Origin: Allobrachymonas sp.
Lineage (GTDB): Bacteria; Pseudomonadota; Gammaproteobacteria; Burkholderiales; Burkholderiaceae
Reading direction: 5' to 3'
DNA: 24,683 nucleotides
NCBI GenBank assembly: GCA_030529305.1
Contig: JAUMXD010000016.1
Location: 1 to 24,683, forward strand
Shown here: in pieces, positions 7,720 to 16,713 of the stretch
Position numbering within the stretch: the first letter of the stretch is position 1
How the letters are laid out: the number at the start of each line of letters is the position of its first letter
Translations under genes and position numbers: made by a program
The notes under the pieces: generated by a model
Told to the model about the DNA's origin: nothing
The model's database searches: none
The model's input: only the letters and a program-made list of their open reading frames with translations

Positions 7720-9456
7720 TCACACATCTTCAGCAAAGCGATTGACCAGCGGCATGTGCCAATCGCAACCATAAGCGCGGCGCGAAATACACAGGCCGGG
7801 CGCGGCTTGCTGGCGCTTGTATTCGTTGATGCGCACCAGCCGCAGCACTTGCTGCACCGCCTCGCGCGGCAGGCCCGCCGCCAGCAGTTGCGGCACTGTG
7901 GCATTGCACTCCACATGCCCAGCGAGGATGGCATCCAGCACCTCGTAAGGCGGCAAGCTGTCCTGGTCGGTTTGGTCGGGGCGCAGCTCTGCGCTGGGTG
8001 CGCGGGTGATGATGCGTTCGGGAATCGGCTCAGCGCCCGTGCCGAACAGATCATGCGCATTGCGCCAGCGCGCCAGTGCATACACCTGGGTTTTGAACAG
8101 ATCCTTGATCGGTGCCAAGCCACCAGCCATGTCGCCATACAGCGTGCAATAGCCCACCGAAAGCTCGCTTTTGTTGCCCGTGGCCAGCAGCAGCGCACCG
8201 AATTTGTTCGACAGTGCCATGAACAAATTGCCGCGCACGCGGGCCTGAATGTTTTCCTCGGTCACGTCCGGCGCGCGCCCGGCAAACAGCGGGGCCAGCG
8301 CCGTATCGAATGCCGCGCACAAGGGGGCAATGGGCAACACGTCATAACGCACGCCCAGGCGCTGCGCCATCTCGGCCGCATCGGCCAGCGATATATCAGC
8401 CGTGTAGGCCGTGGGCATCATCACGGAGCGTACCTGCTCGCGGCCCAGCGCATCCACCGCCAACGCCAGCACCAAGGCCGAATCCATGCCGCCCGAAAGC
8501 CCCAGCAACACCTCGCAGAAACCACTTTTGCACACATAGTCGCGCAGCCCCAGCACCAGCGCCTGCCACACCTCGGCGTGGTTGAAGGCTTGAGCAAAGT
8601 CGCTTCGCCCTTGCCAATGTGCGACCCAGCCATCTGGCGCGGCTGCGGCAGCGGTGCTGGCACGCAGCTTCAAGCCGTCGGCTTCGGCGGCTGCATCCAC
8701 TAGCCACAAGCTTTCGGCAAACTGAGGCGCACGCCCGGCCACTTCGCCATTGGCTTGCACGGCGAGCGATGCCCCATCAAACACCCGCTCGCCCTGGCCA
8801 CCCACCAGATGGGCGCTGATGAGCGGCAGGCCTGTGGCCCGCGCCAGTGCTTGCAGCTGCTGCTCGCGCCGCTGCACACCGCCCATGCGATAAGGCGCTG
8901 CGCCCAGCAGCGCCAACAGACGCGCACCCGGTTGTTGGATGCCTTGAACAACACGCTGCTTGATGGCTGCATCGGCTTGAGCCCTGGCTGAGCCACCTGC
9001 CGGATGATCTCCACACATATCGGCCCACAGCAGCGCCACACGCTGGCCACACACCTCTACCGTGCAAAGCACTTCATCTTCTGCATCAGCGCACACGCGG
9101 CATTGCCCGGCCTGCAAAATGGCCAGGGCACGCCCCGGCTGGCGGGTCAAGTCATCCGCCACCTGATGCTGCGAAGCAGCCTCAGGCTGATGTGGATACG
9201 GCAGCAGCACCGTCAAACCCGGCAAATCCGCCAAGGCAGCAGCCACTGCTTGCACCTGCTGCGCGCAAGCCTGCAAAAAGGCCGGGTGCTGCGCCAAATC
9301 GAACAGGGGCAGGCCAGTGAGCGCCCCTTCGGGCAGCAACAACAGGCTCGCGCCCTGCGCGTGGGCGTTGCGCGCAGCTTCGATGATCTGGTGCGCATTG
9401 CCCATCAGATCGCCCTGGGTCGGGTTGTTTTGCGCTACAGCAATGGTCAATGTCAT
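7720..9456 (-). CDS. nadE: NAD synthetase NadE with a degenerate glutamine-amidase domain
   Basis: A 578-residue protein with the layout of glutamine-dependent NAD synthetase: an N-terminal nitrilase-like amidase domain (1-260) and a C-terminal synthetase domain (about 290-578) that adenylates deamido-NAD and adds ammonia. The synthetase side looks intact, with P-loop SGGMDS (322-327) and LLATGNKSELSVGY. The amidase side keeps Glu43 (LLLPEGALTG). However, the usual Ile-Cys-Glu-Asp motif reads Leu-Trp-Ala-Asp (Trp144, codon 9025-9027), and the stretch that normally carries the catalytic Lys (LPNY-VFDE type) is missing. I infer it cannot use glutamine and may depend on free ammonia. It is monocistronic and convergent with the phosphatase gene. 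ATG at 9456. Confidence 0.9.
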   Translation of the reverse strand: MTLTIAVAQNNPTQGDLMGNAHQIIEAARNAHAQGASLLLLPEGALTGLPLFDLAQHPAFLQACAQQVQAVAAALADLPGLTVLLPYPHQPEAASQHQVADDLTRQPGRALAILQAGQCRVCADAEDEVLCTVEVCGQRVALLWADMCGDHPAGGSARAQADAAIKQRVVQGIQQPGARLLALLGAAPYRMGGVQRREQQLQALARATGLPLISAHLVGGQGERVFDGASLAVQANGEVAGRAPQFAESLWLVDAAAEADGLKLRASTAAAAAPDGWVAHWQGRSDFAQAFNHAEVWQALVLGLRDYVCKSGFCEVLLGLSGGMDSALVLALAVDALGREQVRSVMMPTAYTADISLADAAEMAQRLGVRYDVLPIAPLCAAFDTALAPLFAGRAPDVTEENIQARVRGNLFMALSNKFGALLLATGNKSELSVGYCTLYGDMAGGLAPIKDLFKTQVYALARWRNAHDLFGTGAEPIPERIITRAPSAELRPDQTDQDSLPPYEVLDAILAGHVECNATVPQLLAAGLPREAVQQVLRLVRINEYKRQQAAPGLCISRRAYGCDWHMPLVNRFAEDV

Positions 9457-9726
9457 GGTGTGTGCTTTCTGGTGTGGTGTGGATGGGGCTGGCGCTTGAT
9501 CTCAAACCCATAAGCCTTCTTGCTACAAGCTCTCGCCACAAGCATTTGGCCCTGCCACTGCCCTGTACCGTTAATCGTCTGACTGCGCGTGCTAACAACA
9601 AAAGCCTGGCAGCGCAGCAAGTATGGCTGTTGAGATGATCACTCTCTGCGGCAAGCCATACAGCCCAATCCCCTACGCGCTGAGCTAAGCCAACCCTTTG
9701 TACATCCAAGCACAAGCGCTTGACGC

Positions 9727-9745
9727 GAGCAGGCTCGGCCTGCTC
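9727..9745 (-). terminator. Hairpin at the end of ptsI (possible weak terminator)
   Basis: GAGCAGGC (9727-9734) pairs with GCCTGCTC (9738-9745) around a 3-base loop and overlaps the ptsI stop codon at 9744-9746. No T-run follows on the minus strand, so it is at best a Rho-assisted or mRNA-end hairpin. A CAAGCGCTTG palindrome lies just beyond it at 9714-9723. Confidence 0.3.
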
Positions 9746-11600
9746 ACACCCCTTGCTGCATCAGCAAAGCCGGCTCGCTGCTGGCGAGCACGCGCTGCGC
9801 CCATTCGGCCAGCTGCCCGGCGTCGGCACGCAAGATCTCTTGCTTCACCGCCAGAATCTGCGCCGGGTGCATGGAAAAATACCGCAGCCCCAGGCCCAGC
9901 AACAAGCGGGTAAAAGCCGTGTCGCCCGCCATTTCGCCGCACACCGACACAGGCTTGCCCGCTGCGTTGGCCGCACGGATGGTGCCTGCCAGCAGTTGCA
10001 AGACGCCGGGGTGCAAGGGGTCGTACAGGTGCGCCACCGCTTCATCAGCCCGGTCGATCGCCAAGGTGTACTGAATCAGATCGTTGGTGCCAATAGACAA
10101 GAAATCGAAGTGCTGCAAAAAGATCGGTGCGATCAGTGCCGATGCAGGCACTTCGATCATGGCCCCCACCTGAATATCACCATACGCTACGCCGCGCTCT
10201 TTGAGCTGCGCACGTGCGGTGGCAATCAGGTCAAAGGTTTGGCGAATCTCGCCTACATGAGCCAGCATGGGCACCAGCACATGCACGCGGCCATGCGCAG
10301 CCGCACGCAAGATGGCGCGCAATTGCGTGAGGAACATGGCTGGCTCAGCCAGACACCAGCGAATGGCGCGCAGGCCCAGCGCAGGGTTGAGGTGCTTGGG
10401 TTCGCTCACGCTGTCGTCCAGCGGCTTGTCGGCCCCTACGTCCACGGTGCGAATGGTCAAGGGCTGGCCCTGCATGCCTTGCAGCGCACGGCAATAGGCC
10501 TGATATTGCTCTTCCTCGTCGGGCAAACGGTTCCCGCGCCCCATGAACAAGAATTCGCTGCGAAACAGGCCCACGCCCACAGCACCTGCAGCCAGCGCGG
10601 GTTGGGTGTCTTCGGGCAACTCGATATTGGCAAGCAGCTCCACGGATTGGCCGTCCAGCGTTACGGCAGGGGTGTGCAACAGGCTTTGCAAGGCATGGCG
10701 TGCTTGTTCGCAGGCCTGCTGGCGCTGGCGGTAGGTTTCGATCATCGCAGGCGGCGGATTGACCAGCACCGTGCCTGCATCGCCATCGATGATGACCCAA
10801 TCGTCATCACGCACCTGCTGGCTGGCGTTGCGCGCGCCCACCACCGCCGGTATGCCCATGCTGCGCGCCACTATGGCCGTGTGGCTGTTTTTGCCGCCTG
10901 CATCGGTCACAAAACCCTGAAAGATGCCCTGGCGGAAATGCAGCATGTCGGCCGGTGACAAATCGTGCGCGATCAGCACCAGCGGTGTGTCTTGCGCGTC
11001 GACCCCTTCCGCACCGGCTGCGGCCCTGCGATTGCGCGCGGCGGCCTGCCGGTCGGCCAGCGTGCCGGCCTGGCCTTGCAAGCGCTTGATGATGCGTTCG
11101 ATCACCTGCTCCAAATCGGCCTTGCGCTCGCGCAGATAGGGGTCTTCCATCTCGTCGAACTGGCGCGCCAAGCGCTCGAACTGGTTCGACAGCGCCCAGC
11201 CCGCGTTGTACAGCCGCTCGGCAATCCAGGCGCGCACGCCCTTGAAAATGCCCTCGTCTTGCAACAGCATGAGATGCACTTCGAGCAAGGCGGGCAACTC
11301 ATTGGGCGCATCGGGCGGCAGGGTGGCCAGCATGAGCTGCACTTCCTGAATCACGGCGTCGCGCGCTTGCAGCACGCGCTTGACTTCGGCCTCGACCGCA
11401 TCGGGCTCAATGAAATAGTGCTCCACCGCTGCGCGGCTGGAAGCCAGCACTTCGGCACGGCCCACGACCACGCCACGCCCCACGCCAATGCCTTGCAGGG
11501 TGAAGGGCACACCTGCAGGCGGCGCTTTCGGCGGCGCCTGATGCAACGCATCCGCCGCTGCCTTTTCCGCGATTGGCGAGTGTTCGGGCTGATCCAGCAT
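9744..11600 (-). CDS. ptsI: Phosphoenolpyruvate-protein phosphotransferase (PTS enzyme I)
   Basis: A 618-residue enzyme I that takes phosphate from PEP and passes it to HPr. The N-terminal swivelling domain begins with GIGVGRGVVVG (38-48), and the phosphorylated histidine is His240 in GGKNSHTAIVARSMGIPAV. The C-terminal PEP-binding barrel shows GLFRSEFLFMGR, GAMIEVPASAL and SIGTNDLIQY. It has an Ala/Pro-rich N-terminal extension of about 32 residues before the usual start of similarity. The ATG at 11600 overlaps the HPr stop as TGATG, so the two are translationally coupled; a GTG one codon earlier is possible. No sugar-specific IIB/IIC permease is in view, which fits the regulatory, incomplete PTS known in betaproteobacteria. 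Confidence 0.95.
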   Translation of the reverse strand: MLDQPEHSPIAEKAAADALHQAPPKAPPAGVPFTLQGIGVGRGVVVGRAEVLASSRAAVEHYFIEPDAVEAEVKRVLQARDAVIQEVQLMLATLPPDAPNELPALLEVHLMLLQDEGIFKGVRAWIAERLYNAGWALSNQFERLARQFDEMEDPYLRERKADLEQVIERIIKRLQGQAGTLADRQAAARNRRAAAGAEGVDAQDTPLVLIAHDLSPADMLHFRQGIFQGFVTDAGGKNSHTAIVARSMGIPAVVGARNASQQVRDDDWVIIDGDAGTVLVNPPPAMIETYRQRQQACEQARHALQSLLHTPAVTLDGQSVELLANIELPEDTQPALAAGAVGVGLFRSEFLFMGRGNRLPDEEEQYQAYCRALQGMQGQPLTIRTVDVGADKPLDDSVSEPKHLNPALGLRAIRWCLAEPAMFLTQLRAILRAAAHGRVHVLVPMLAHVGEIRQTFDLIATARAQLKERGVAYGDIQVGAMIEVPASALIAPIFLQHFDFLSIGTNDLIQYTLAIDRADEAVAHLYDPLHPGVLQLLAGTIRAANAAGKPVSVCGEMAGDTAFTRLLLGLGLRYFSMHPAQILAVKQEILRADAGQLAEWAQRVLASSEPALLMQQGV

Positions 11601-11869
11601 CACTCACCTTCTCCGAACTTGTCGTTGAACAGATCGGTGATGGCTTGCAGGGCCTCCTGCTCTTGTTCGCCCGCCGTTTCCAGCACCACCTCGGCCCCCA
11701 GGCCAGCGGCCAGCATCATCACGCCCATGATGCTTTTGGCATTGATGCGCCGCGTGCCGCGCGCCAGCCACACTTCGCACGGGAAGGTGGCCGCCAGTTT
11801 GCTGAGTTTGGCCGAGGCCCGCGCGTGCAAGCCCAGTTTGTTGCTGATGATGATGGTTTGCTGAGGCAT
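11600..11869 (-). CDS. ptsH: Phosphocarrier protein HPr
   Basis: An 89-residue phosphocarrier that shuttles phosphate from enzyme I to IIA proteins. His15, in KLGLHARASAKL, is the phosphorylation site. Ser46 sits in NAKSIMGVMMLAA, the site modified by HPr kinase/phosphorylase (HprK) in organisms that have it, including many betaproteobacteria. The protein ends KFGEGE, typical of this lineage. The ATG at 11869 gives the normal family length; an open frame extends upstream to 12007 without any HPr-like sequence. It lies 50 bases after the IIA gene and overlaps ptsI by one base. Confidence 0.95.
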   Translation of the reverse strand: MPQQTIIISNKLGLHARASAKLSKLAATFPCEVWLARGTRRINAKSIMGVMMLAAGLGAEVVLETAGEQEQEALQAITDLFNDKFGEGE

Positions 11870-11919
11870 GACAAAAACAGTTCCAACAGTGGTTTTTTCA
11901 GAACGATGTGTGCAAACGT

Positions 11920-12417
11920 TCAAGAAGCATCTTGTGCCGCATTGGACGGTGGTGCATGAGACGGCGCTGCATTGGGCGGCGCAACGGCCGTGGGCGACAG
12001 TGTGCACACCGGCGCGCCCGTGGCAATGTCCACGGCAAACATGCCCTGCGTACCGCCGGTAAGCGCGTATTGCTCCAGCTCGTGCAGGGGCAGCGCGGCA
12101 TAGCAGATCACGCGCAACAGCATGGGCAGGTTCACGCCTGTGACTTCGCGCACCTGCACGCCCTGCGCGGCGCAGTGCTGCAGCAGGCGCTGGGCCACAT
12201 TGCTGGGTGTGGCGCCAAATACATCGGTCAGCACCAGCAGATCGTGCCCCTGAGTGGGGGCCAGTTCGCAGGCGGCGGCAAACGTTTGCTCAAACGCTTC
12301 GTCGGCGGGCACATCCAGGGCCAGCACTTGCTGCGCACAATCGGGAAACACATGCATGGCACAGGCGCGTAGGGCATGGGCAAACGGGGCATGGGCGATG
12401 ATGAGAATTTTGTTCAT
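11920..12417 (-). CDS. PTS IIA component, mannose (EIIA-Man) fold
   Basis: A 165-residue cytosolic IIA domain. The N-terminal beta-strand and active-site histidine are in KILIIAHAPFAHAL (His9 likely phosphorylated by HPr), and further family signatures are VLTDVFGATPSNVAQRLL and GVNLPMLLRVICY. Single IIA genes of this type sit directly before ptsH-ptsI in many betaproteobacteria and are thought to be regulatory because no matching IIB/IIC is encoded nearby. About 30 C-terminal residues are a low-complexity Ala/Pro/Ser tail (from VAPPNAAPSH) beyond the normal domain end. The ATG at 12417 has no clear ribosome-binding site. In relatives gshB often precedes it; here the neighbour is a divergent thioredoxin gene. 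Confidence 0.85.
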   Translation of the reverse strand: MNKILIIAHAPFAHALRACAMHVFPDCAQQVLALDVPADEAFEQTFAAACELAPTQGHDLLVLTDVFGATPSNVAQRLLQHCAAQGVQVREVTGVNLPMLLRVICYAALPLHELEQYALTGGTQGMFAVDIATGAPVCTLSPTAVAPPNAAPSHAPPSNAAQDAS

Positions 12418-12660
12418 GGGCAAGAGCTTGAAGCCAGATGCTGAAACAAAAGCAGTCTGCACGCAGGCGGCGCACCTTCATTCCAGTCATTGCAGCCAAC
12501 GGAATGGCCGCATGATAATGCCCCCATGCCAGTGCCCGGCAGCAGCTTGCCCCGTGCTTGCCTTGGCTTTTCCTGCCATTCCTTTTATCAGCGCGGCCCT
12601 GCACGCACACCCATCTTTGACTGCCACCGCATCTGCACTTCGCTTTTTTGATCCCTTTCC

Positions 12661-13149
12661 ATGAAGCGCCTGTTCCGCTTTCTGTTCGTCACGCTGGCCT
12701 TGCTGCTGGGCACCGTGGCCTGCCGCCAGCCACAGCCTGCGCCCGAATCAGTCTTCACCTTGATCGACGGGCGCAACCAAAGCCTGCAAGCGCTGCGCGG
12801 GCAAGTCACGCTCGTCGTGTTTTGGGCCACCAGTTGCAGCGCCTGCGTGGCCGAAATGCCACTGCTGGCGCAAACCCAGCAGCGATACCAGGCACGCGGC
12901 TACCGCACGCTGGCCGTGGCCATGTCTTACGACCGAATCGATTACGTTCGCAACTTCGCCCGCTCGCGCCAATTGCCGTTTGAGGTGGCCATGGATCACA
13001 AGGGCCAGCTGGCCCAGAGCTGGCAAGTGCGGGCCACGCCCACAAGCTTTTTGCTCAACCGCCAGGGCCAGATCGTGCAGCGCCATGTGGGCCTCATCAA
13101 TGCCGCCCAGCTGCACGCCGCCATCGAGCAGGCCTTGGCCCAACCCTGA
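12661..13149 (+). CDS. TlpA/ResA-like thioredoxin-fold protein, probable lipoprotein
   Basis: A 162-residue exported thiol-disulphide oxidoreductase of the AhpC/TSA-Redoxin (TlpA) type. The N-terminus is a signal sequence (MKRLFRFLFV then LALLLGTVAC); Cys21 is a plausible lipidation site, though Thr at -3 is not the ideal lipobox residue. The active site is WATSCSAC (Cys59, Cys62), and the cis-Pro loop is RATPTSFLL. It probably keeps periplasmic thiols reduced, for example for cytochrome c maturation, but no partner gene is next to it. The ATG at 12661 has no strong ribosome-binding site. The 243 bases before it separate it from the divergent PTS cluster. Confidence 0.85.
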   Translation: MKRLFRFLFVTLALLLGTVACRQPQPAPESVFTLIDGRNQSLQALRGQVTLVVFWATSCSACVAEMPLLAQTQQRYQARGYRTLAVAMSYDRIDYVRNFARSRQLPFEVAMDHKGQLAQSWQVRATPTSFLLNRQGQIVQRHVGLINAAQLHAAIEQALAQP

Positions 13150-13285
13150 ACACATCCATCCGCACAAGCGCACGCACCGCCAAGCCAGCAAGCGGCCAAA
13201 AGCCATCACCTCTCGGCCCAAGCCTAAAATCATTGTTTTTTTACCCTTGGGCCGCCCCCGCCGGCCCATTTGCAGCCAACGCCCT

Positions 13286-15640
13286 ATGTCCAAATTCACT
13301 GCCCCCTCCGCTTCCACCTCCACCCCAAAACCAGCCCAGGCCAGACCCGAGTTGCGCCAAGCCGCGCTGGACTACCACGAGTTTCCGCGCCCCGGCAAGA
13401 TCAGCGTGGAGGCGTCCAAGCAGCTCGTCAACCAGCACGATCTGGCCTTGGCCTACTCGCCGGGCGTAGCCGTGCCCTGTGAAGAGATCGTGCAAGACCC
13501 CGCGGCGGCTTTCCGCTACACCGCGCGCGGCAACCTGGTGGGCGTGGTCACCAACGGCACGGCCGTGCTGGGCCTGGGCGACATCGGCCCGCTGGCGGGC
13601 AAGCCGGTGATGGAAGGCAAGGGCGTGCTCTTCAAAAAATTCGCGGGCATTGATGTGTTCGACATCGAAATCAACGAAAAAGACCCCGACAAGCTGGTCG
13701 AAATCATCGCTGCGCTGGAGCCCACCTTTGGCGGCATCAACCTCGAAGACATCAAGGCGCCCGACTGCTTCTACATCGAACGCAAGCTGCGCGAGCGCAT
13801 GAACATCCCCGTCTTTCACGACGATCAGCACGGCACGGCCATCGTGGTAGGTGCCGCCCTGCTCAATGGCTTGAAGGTGGCGGGCAAAAAGATCGAAGAA
13901 GTCAAGCTCGTAACCAGCGGCGCGGGCGCAGCGGCCCTGGCCTGCCTGGGGCTGCTCGTCAAGCTCGGCCTGCCGCGCGAAAACATTTGGGTGACCGATA
14001 TTGCGGGCCTGGTGTACGAAGGCCGCACCGAATTGATGGACCCCGACAAGGCCATCTACGCCCAAGCCACCGACAAGCGCACGCTGGCCGAGGTGATTGA
14101 CGGGGCCGACGTGTTTCTGGGCCTGTCAGCCGGTGGCGTGCTCAAGCCCGACATGGTGCAGCGCATGGCCGATCGGCCGCTGATTTTTGCGCTGGCCAAC
14201 CCGCGGCCCGAAATCACGCCCGAAGAAGTGCAGACCGTGCGCGATGACGCCATCATGGCCACCGGCCGCACCGATTACCCCAACCAGGTCAACAACGTCC
14301 TGTGCTTCCCCTACATCTTCCGCGGCGCGCTGGATTGCGGGGCCACATCCATCACCGATGCAATGGAAATTGCCGCCGTGCACGCCATTGCCGAACTGGC
14401 CCAGGCCGAGCAAAACGAGCGCGTGGCCGCCGCCTACGCGGGCCAAACCCTGGCTTTCGGCCCGCAATACCTCATCCCCAAGCCCTTTGACCCACGCCTG
14501 ATGCTCAAGATCGCGCCCGCCGTGGCCAAAGCGGCCGAGGCCGATGGCGTGGCCGCCCGCCCCATCACCGACATGGGCGCGTACAAAGAGAAGCTGCAAG
14601 CCTTCATGTACACCTCGGGCGCCATCATGCGGCCCATCTTCCTCGCGGCGCGCGAGGCCAAGCGCAAGCGCGTGGTGTTCTCAGAAGGCGAAGGCGAGCG
14701 CGTTTTGCGCGCCGTGCAGATCGTGGTGGACGAAAACCTGGTCCGCCCCATTCTGGTGGGGCGCCCGGCCGTGATCGCCCAGCGCATCGAACGCTTCGGC
14801 CTGCGCCTGAAAGAAGGCGAGCACTACGAAGTGGTGGACGTGGACAAGCACCCCTACTACGTCGATTTCTGGAAAAGCTACCACGGCATGACGGCACGCA
14901 AGGGCGTGACCATGGCCATGGCCAAAATCGAAATGCGCCGCCGCCTGGTGCTGATTGGCGCCATGCTGGTGCACCACGGCATGGCCGACGGCCTGATCTG
15001 CGGCACCTGGGGCCAAACGGGCATGCACCTCAACTACATCGACCAGGTCATCGGCAAAAAACCGGGGGCCAGCACCTACGCCGCCATGAACGGCCTGCTG
15101 CTGCCCGATCACCAGGTCTTCATCGTTGACACCCACATCAACTACGACCCCAGCGCCGAGCAGATTGCCGAATTCACCATCATGGCTGCGCACGAGATTC
15201 AGCGCTTCGGCATCACGCCCAAGGCCGCGCTGCTGTCGCACTCCAACTTCGGCTCGTCCAACCAGCCCACGGCTGTGAAGATGCGCCGTGCGCTTGAAAT
15301 CCTGCAAGAAAAAGCGCCCTGGCTTGAAGTGGATGGTGAAATGCACGGCGACGTGGCACTCGACCCCCATCAGCGCCTGCAGCTCATGCCCGAAAGCACC
15401 CTCACGGGCAGTGCCAACCTGTTGGTGATGCCCAATATGGATGCGGCCAACATCGCCTACAACTTGCTCAAAACCGCATCAGGCAACAACGTGGCCATCG
15501 GCCCCATCCTGCTGGGCGCGGCCAAGCCGGTGAACATCCTCACTGCCAGCGCCACCGTGCGCCGCATCGTCAACATGGCCGCCATCACCGTGGCCGACGC
15601 CAATGCGGCCGCGTCACAGGAAGCGAACGAACAGAGATAA
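13286..15640 (+). CDS. maeB: NADP-dependent malic enzyme MaeB (fused phosphotransacetylase-like domain)
   Basis: A 784-residue fusion that decarboxylates malate to pyruvate while reducing NAD(P). The malic enzyme part covers about 25-440 ([49 protein letters not shown], nucleotide-binding [12 protein letters not shown]). The C-terminal 450-780 is a phosphate acetyltransferase-like domain ([29 protein letters not shown]), thought to bind acetyl-CoA and regulate the enzyme rather than catalyse acetyl transfer. The ATG at 13286 ([10 protein letters not shown]) is preferred; the frame is open upstream into the thioredoxin gene, but only as an overlap. Bases 13150-13285 hold no gene. A strong hairpin follows at 15663-15709. 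Confidence 0.95.
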   Translation: MSKFTAPSASTSTPKPAQARPELRQAALDYHEFPRPGKISVEASKQLVNQHDLALAYSPGVAVPCEEIVQDPAAAFRYTARGNLVGVVTNGTAVLGLGDIGPLAGKPVMEGKGVLFKKFAGIDVFDIEINEKDPDKLVEIIAALEPTFGGINLEDIKAPDCFYIERKLRERMNIPVFHDDQHGTAIVVGAALLNGLKVAGKKIEEVKLVTSGAGAAALACLGLLVKLGLPRENIWVTDIAGLVYEGRTELMDPDKAIYAQATDKRTLAEVIDGADVFLGLSAGGVLKPDMVQRMADRPLIFALANPRPEITPEEVQTVRDDAIMATGRTDYPNQVNNVLCFPYIFRGALDCGATSITDAMEIAAVHAIAELAQAEQNERVAAAYAGQTLAFGPQYLIPKPFDPRLMLKIAPAVAKAAEADGVAARPITDMGAYKEKLQAFMYTSGAIMRPIFLAAREAKRKRVVFSEGEGERVLRAVQIVVDENLVRPILVGRPAVIAQRIERFGLRLKEGEHYEVVDVDKHPYYVDFWKSYHGMTARKGVTMAMAKIEMRRRLVLIGAMLVHHGMADGLICGTWGQTGMHLNYIDQVIGKKPGASTYAAMNGLLLPDHQVFIVDTHINYDPSAEQIAEFTIMAAHEIQRFGITPKAALLSHSNFGSSNQPTAVKMRRALEILQEKAPWLEVDGEMHGDVALDPHQRLQLMPESTLTGSANLLVMPNMDAANIAYNLLKTASGNNVAIGPILLGAAKPVNILTASATVRRIVNMAAITVADANAAASQEANEQR

Positions 15641-15662
15641 CCGCACAGACGCACAAACCGAA

Positions 15663-15709
15663 AGCCAACGGGCCGCCCCAACACATCGGTTGGTAGCGGC
15701 CCGTTGGCT
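15663..15709. terminator. Long nested hairpin between convergent maeB and rsmI
   Basis: AGCCAACGGGCCGC (15663-15676) pairs perfectly with GCGGCCCGTTGGCT (15696-15709) over 14 bp. Inside the loop, CCAAC (15678-15682) pairs with GTTGG (15689-15693), extending the stem. It lies 22 bases after the maeB stop and 33 bases beyond the rsmI stop. Neither side has a proper T-run, so it could terminate with Rho, block read-through from both genes, or protect mRNA ends. Confidence 0.6.
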
Positions 15710-15742
15710 GTGTGTTAATTGGGAGATATTCATATTTACTGC

Positions 15743-16660
15743 CTACTCGCCCTGCTTGATCTGCAAAGCACGCTCGTACAAATCATTGCGCGCTGCACCG
15801 GTGATGTCCGCCGCGAGTTTGACGGCCGTTTTAGTCGGCAATTCAGCCAACAGCAGGCGCAGCACCCGCTCGGCGTGCGCATCCAACCCGTCAATCTCAG
15901 CCGCTGCGGCGGCCACAGGATGCAGTACCAGCACGAACTCACCTTTGCTGCGTTCAGGTGCGGCTTGCAGCCAGGCAGGCAACTCAACCGCAGGCAGGGT
16001 GACGATGTTTTCAAACTGTTTGGTCAGCTCACGCGCCAGCGTGATGGGTCTTTCGCCCAGAGCGGCCAATTCATTGCACAAAGCGGCGATGCGGTGTGGC
16101 GCTTCAAGCAGCACCACGGCGCGGCGCTCGGCCTGCAAAGCAGCCAGCATCTGCTGGCGCTCGCGCCCCTTGGCAGGCAAAAAACCGGCAAACAGCCAGC
16201 CCCCGTTGGCACCGGCCACGCCGCTGGCAGCTTCGGTCATGTCAGCGCCGCTGGCGCTTAAAGCCGCCAGCACGCTGCTGGGGCCGGGTATGGGCATCAC
16301 GCGCAGGCCCGCAGCTTGCACCGCTTGCACCAAACGCGCACCGGGGTCGCTGATGGCGGGCGTGCCCGCATCGCTCACATAAGCCACGCGCTGCCCCGCT
16401 TGCAAATGCTGCACAACGGTTTGCGCCGCGGCCTGTTCGTTGTGCTGATGCAAGGCCAGCAGCTGGCTGGCCGGGCGTTGCAGCCCCCAGGCGCGCAGCA
16501 AAGTTTGGGTGTGGCGCGTGTCTTCGCAAGCCAGCACATCGACCAGTTGCAGCACGTGCAAGGCGCGCAGGCTGATGTCGGCCAGGTTGCCAATGGGCGT
16601 GGCTACCAAATACAAGCAGCCTGGCGGATAAGATTGGCCGCCAGCCACTGCCGCGGCCAT
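15743..16660 (-). CDS. rsmI: 16S rRNA (cytidine1402-2'-O)-methyltransferase RsmI
   Basis: A SAM-dependent tetrapyrrole-methylase-fold enzyme that 2'-O-methylates C1402 in the decoding centre of 16S rRNA. Hallmarks are LYLVATPIGNLADISLRAL, CEDTRHTQTLL, SDAGTPAISDPGARLV and PIPGPSSVLAALSASG. From the ATG at 16660 it has 305 residues, close to the usual size. A GTG at 16711 or TTG at 16714 would add 17-18 residues of no clear similarity and bring it against the divergent yraN; I prefer the ATG, though it lacks a clear ribosome-binding site. The divergent rsmI/yraN arrangement is also known from enterobacteria (yraL/yraN region). Confidence 0.92.
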   Translation of the reverse strand: MAAAVAGGQSYPPGCLYLVATPIGNLADISLRALHVLQLVDVLACEDTRHTQTLLRAWGLQRPASQLLALHQHNEQAAAQTVVQHLQAGQRVAYVSDAGTPAISDPGARLVQAVQAAGLRVMPIPGPSSVLAALSASGADMTEAASGVAGANGGWLFAGFLPAKGRERQQMLAALQAERRAVVLLEAPHRIAALCNELAALGERPITLARELTKQFENIVTLPAVELPAWLQAAPERSKGEFVLVLHPVAAAAAEIDGLDAHAERVLRLLLAELPTKTAVKLAADITGAARNDLYERALQIKQGE

Positions 16661-16713
16661 TTGCGTGATGGACGGGGGGCTGTTCAGGCCGGTTTGTGAG
16701 GACGCATTCACCA

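Noticed and set aside
7714..8703. Open frame opposite nadE (329 codons)
   Set aside because: Antisense to the conserved synthetase domain, with no start signal or recognisable domain.
9720..10958. Open frame opposite ptsI (412 codons)
   Set aside because: Antisense to enzyme I motifs; no ribosome site or family resemblance.
11873..11897. A-rich inverted repeat between the IIA and HPr genes as a terminator or attenuator
   Set aside because: Only AAAAAC/GTTTTT pair over a 13-base loop, too weak to support a claim.
12980..13285. N-terminal extension of maeB into the thioredoxin gene
   Set aside because: The frame is open, but it overlaps the end of the TlpA-like gene and carries no malic enzyme sequence; ATG 13286 fits the family start.
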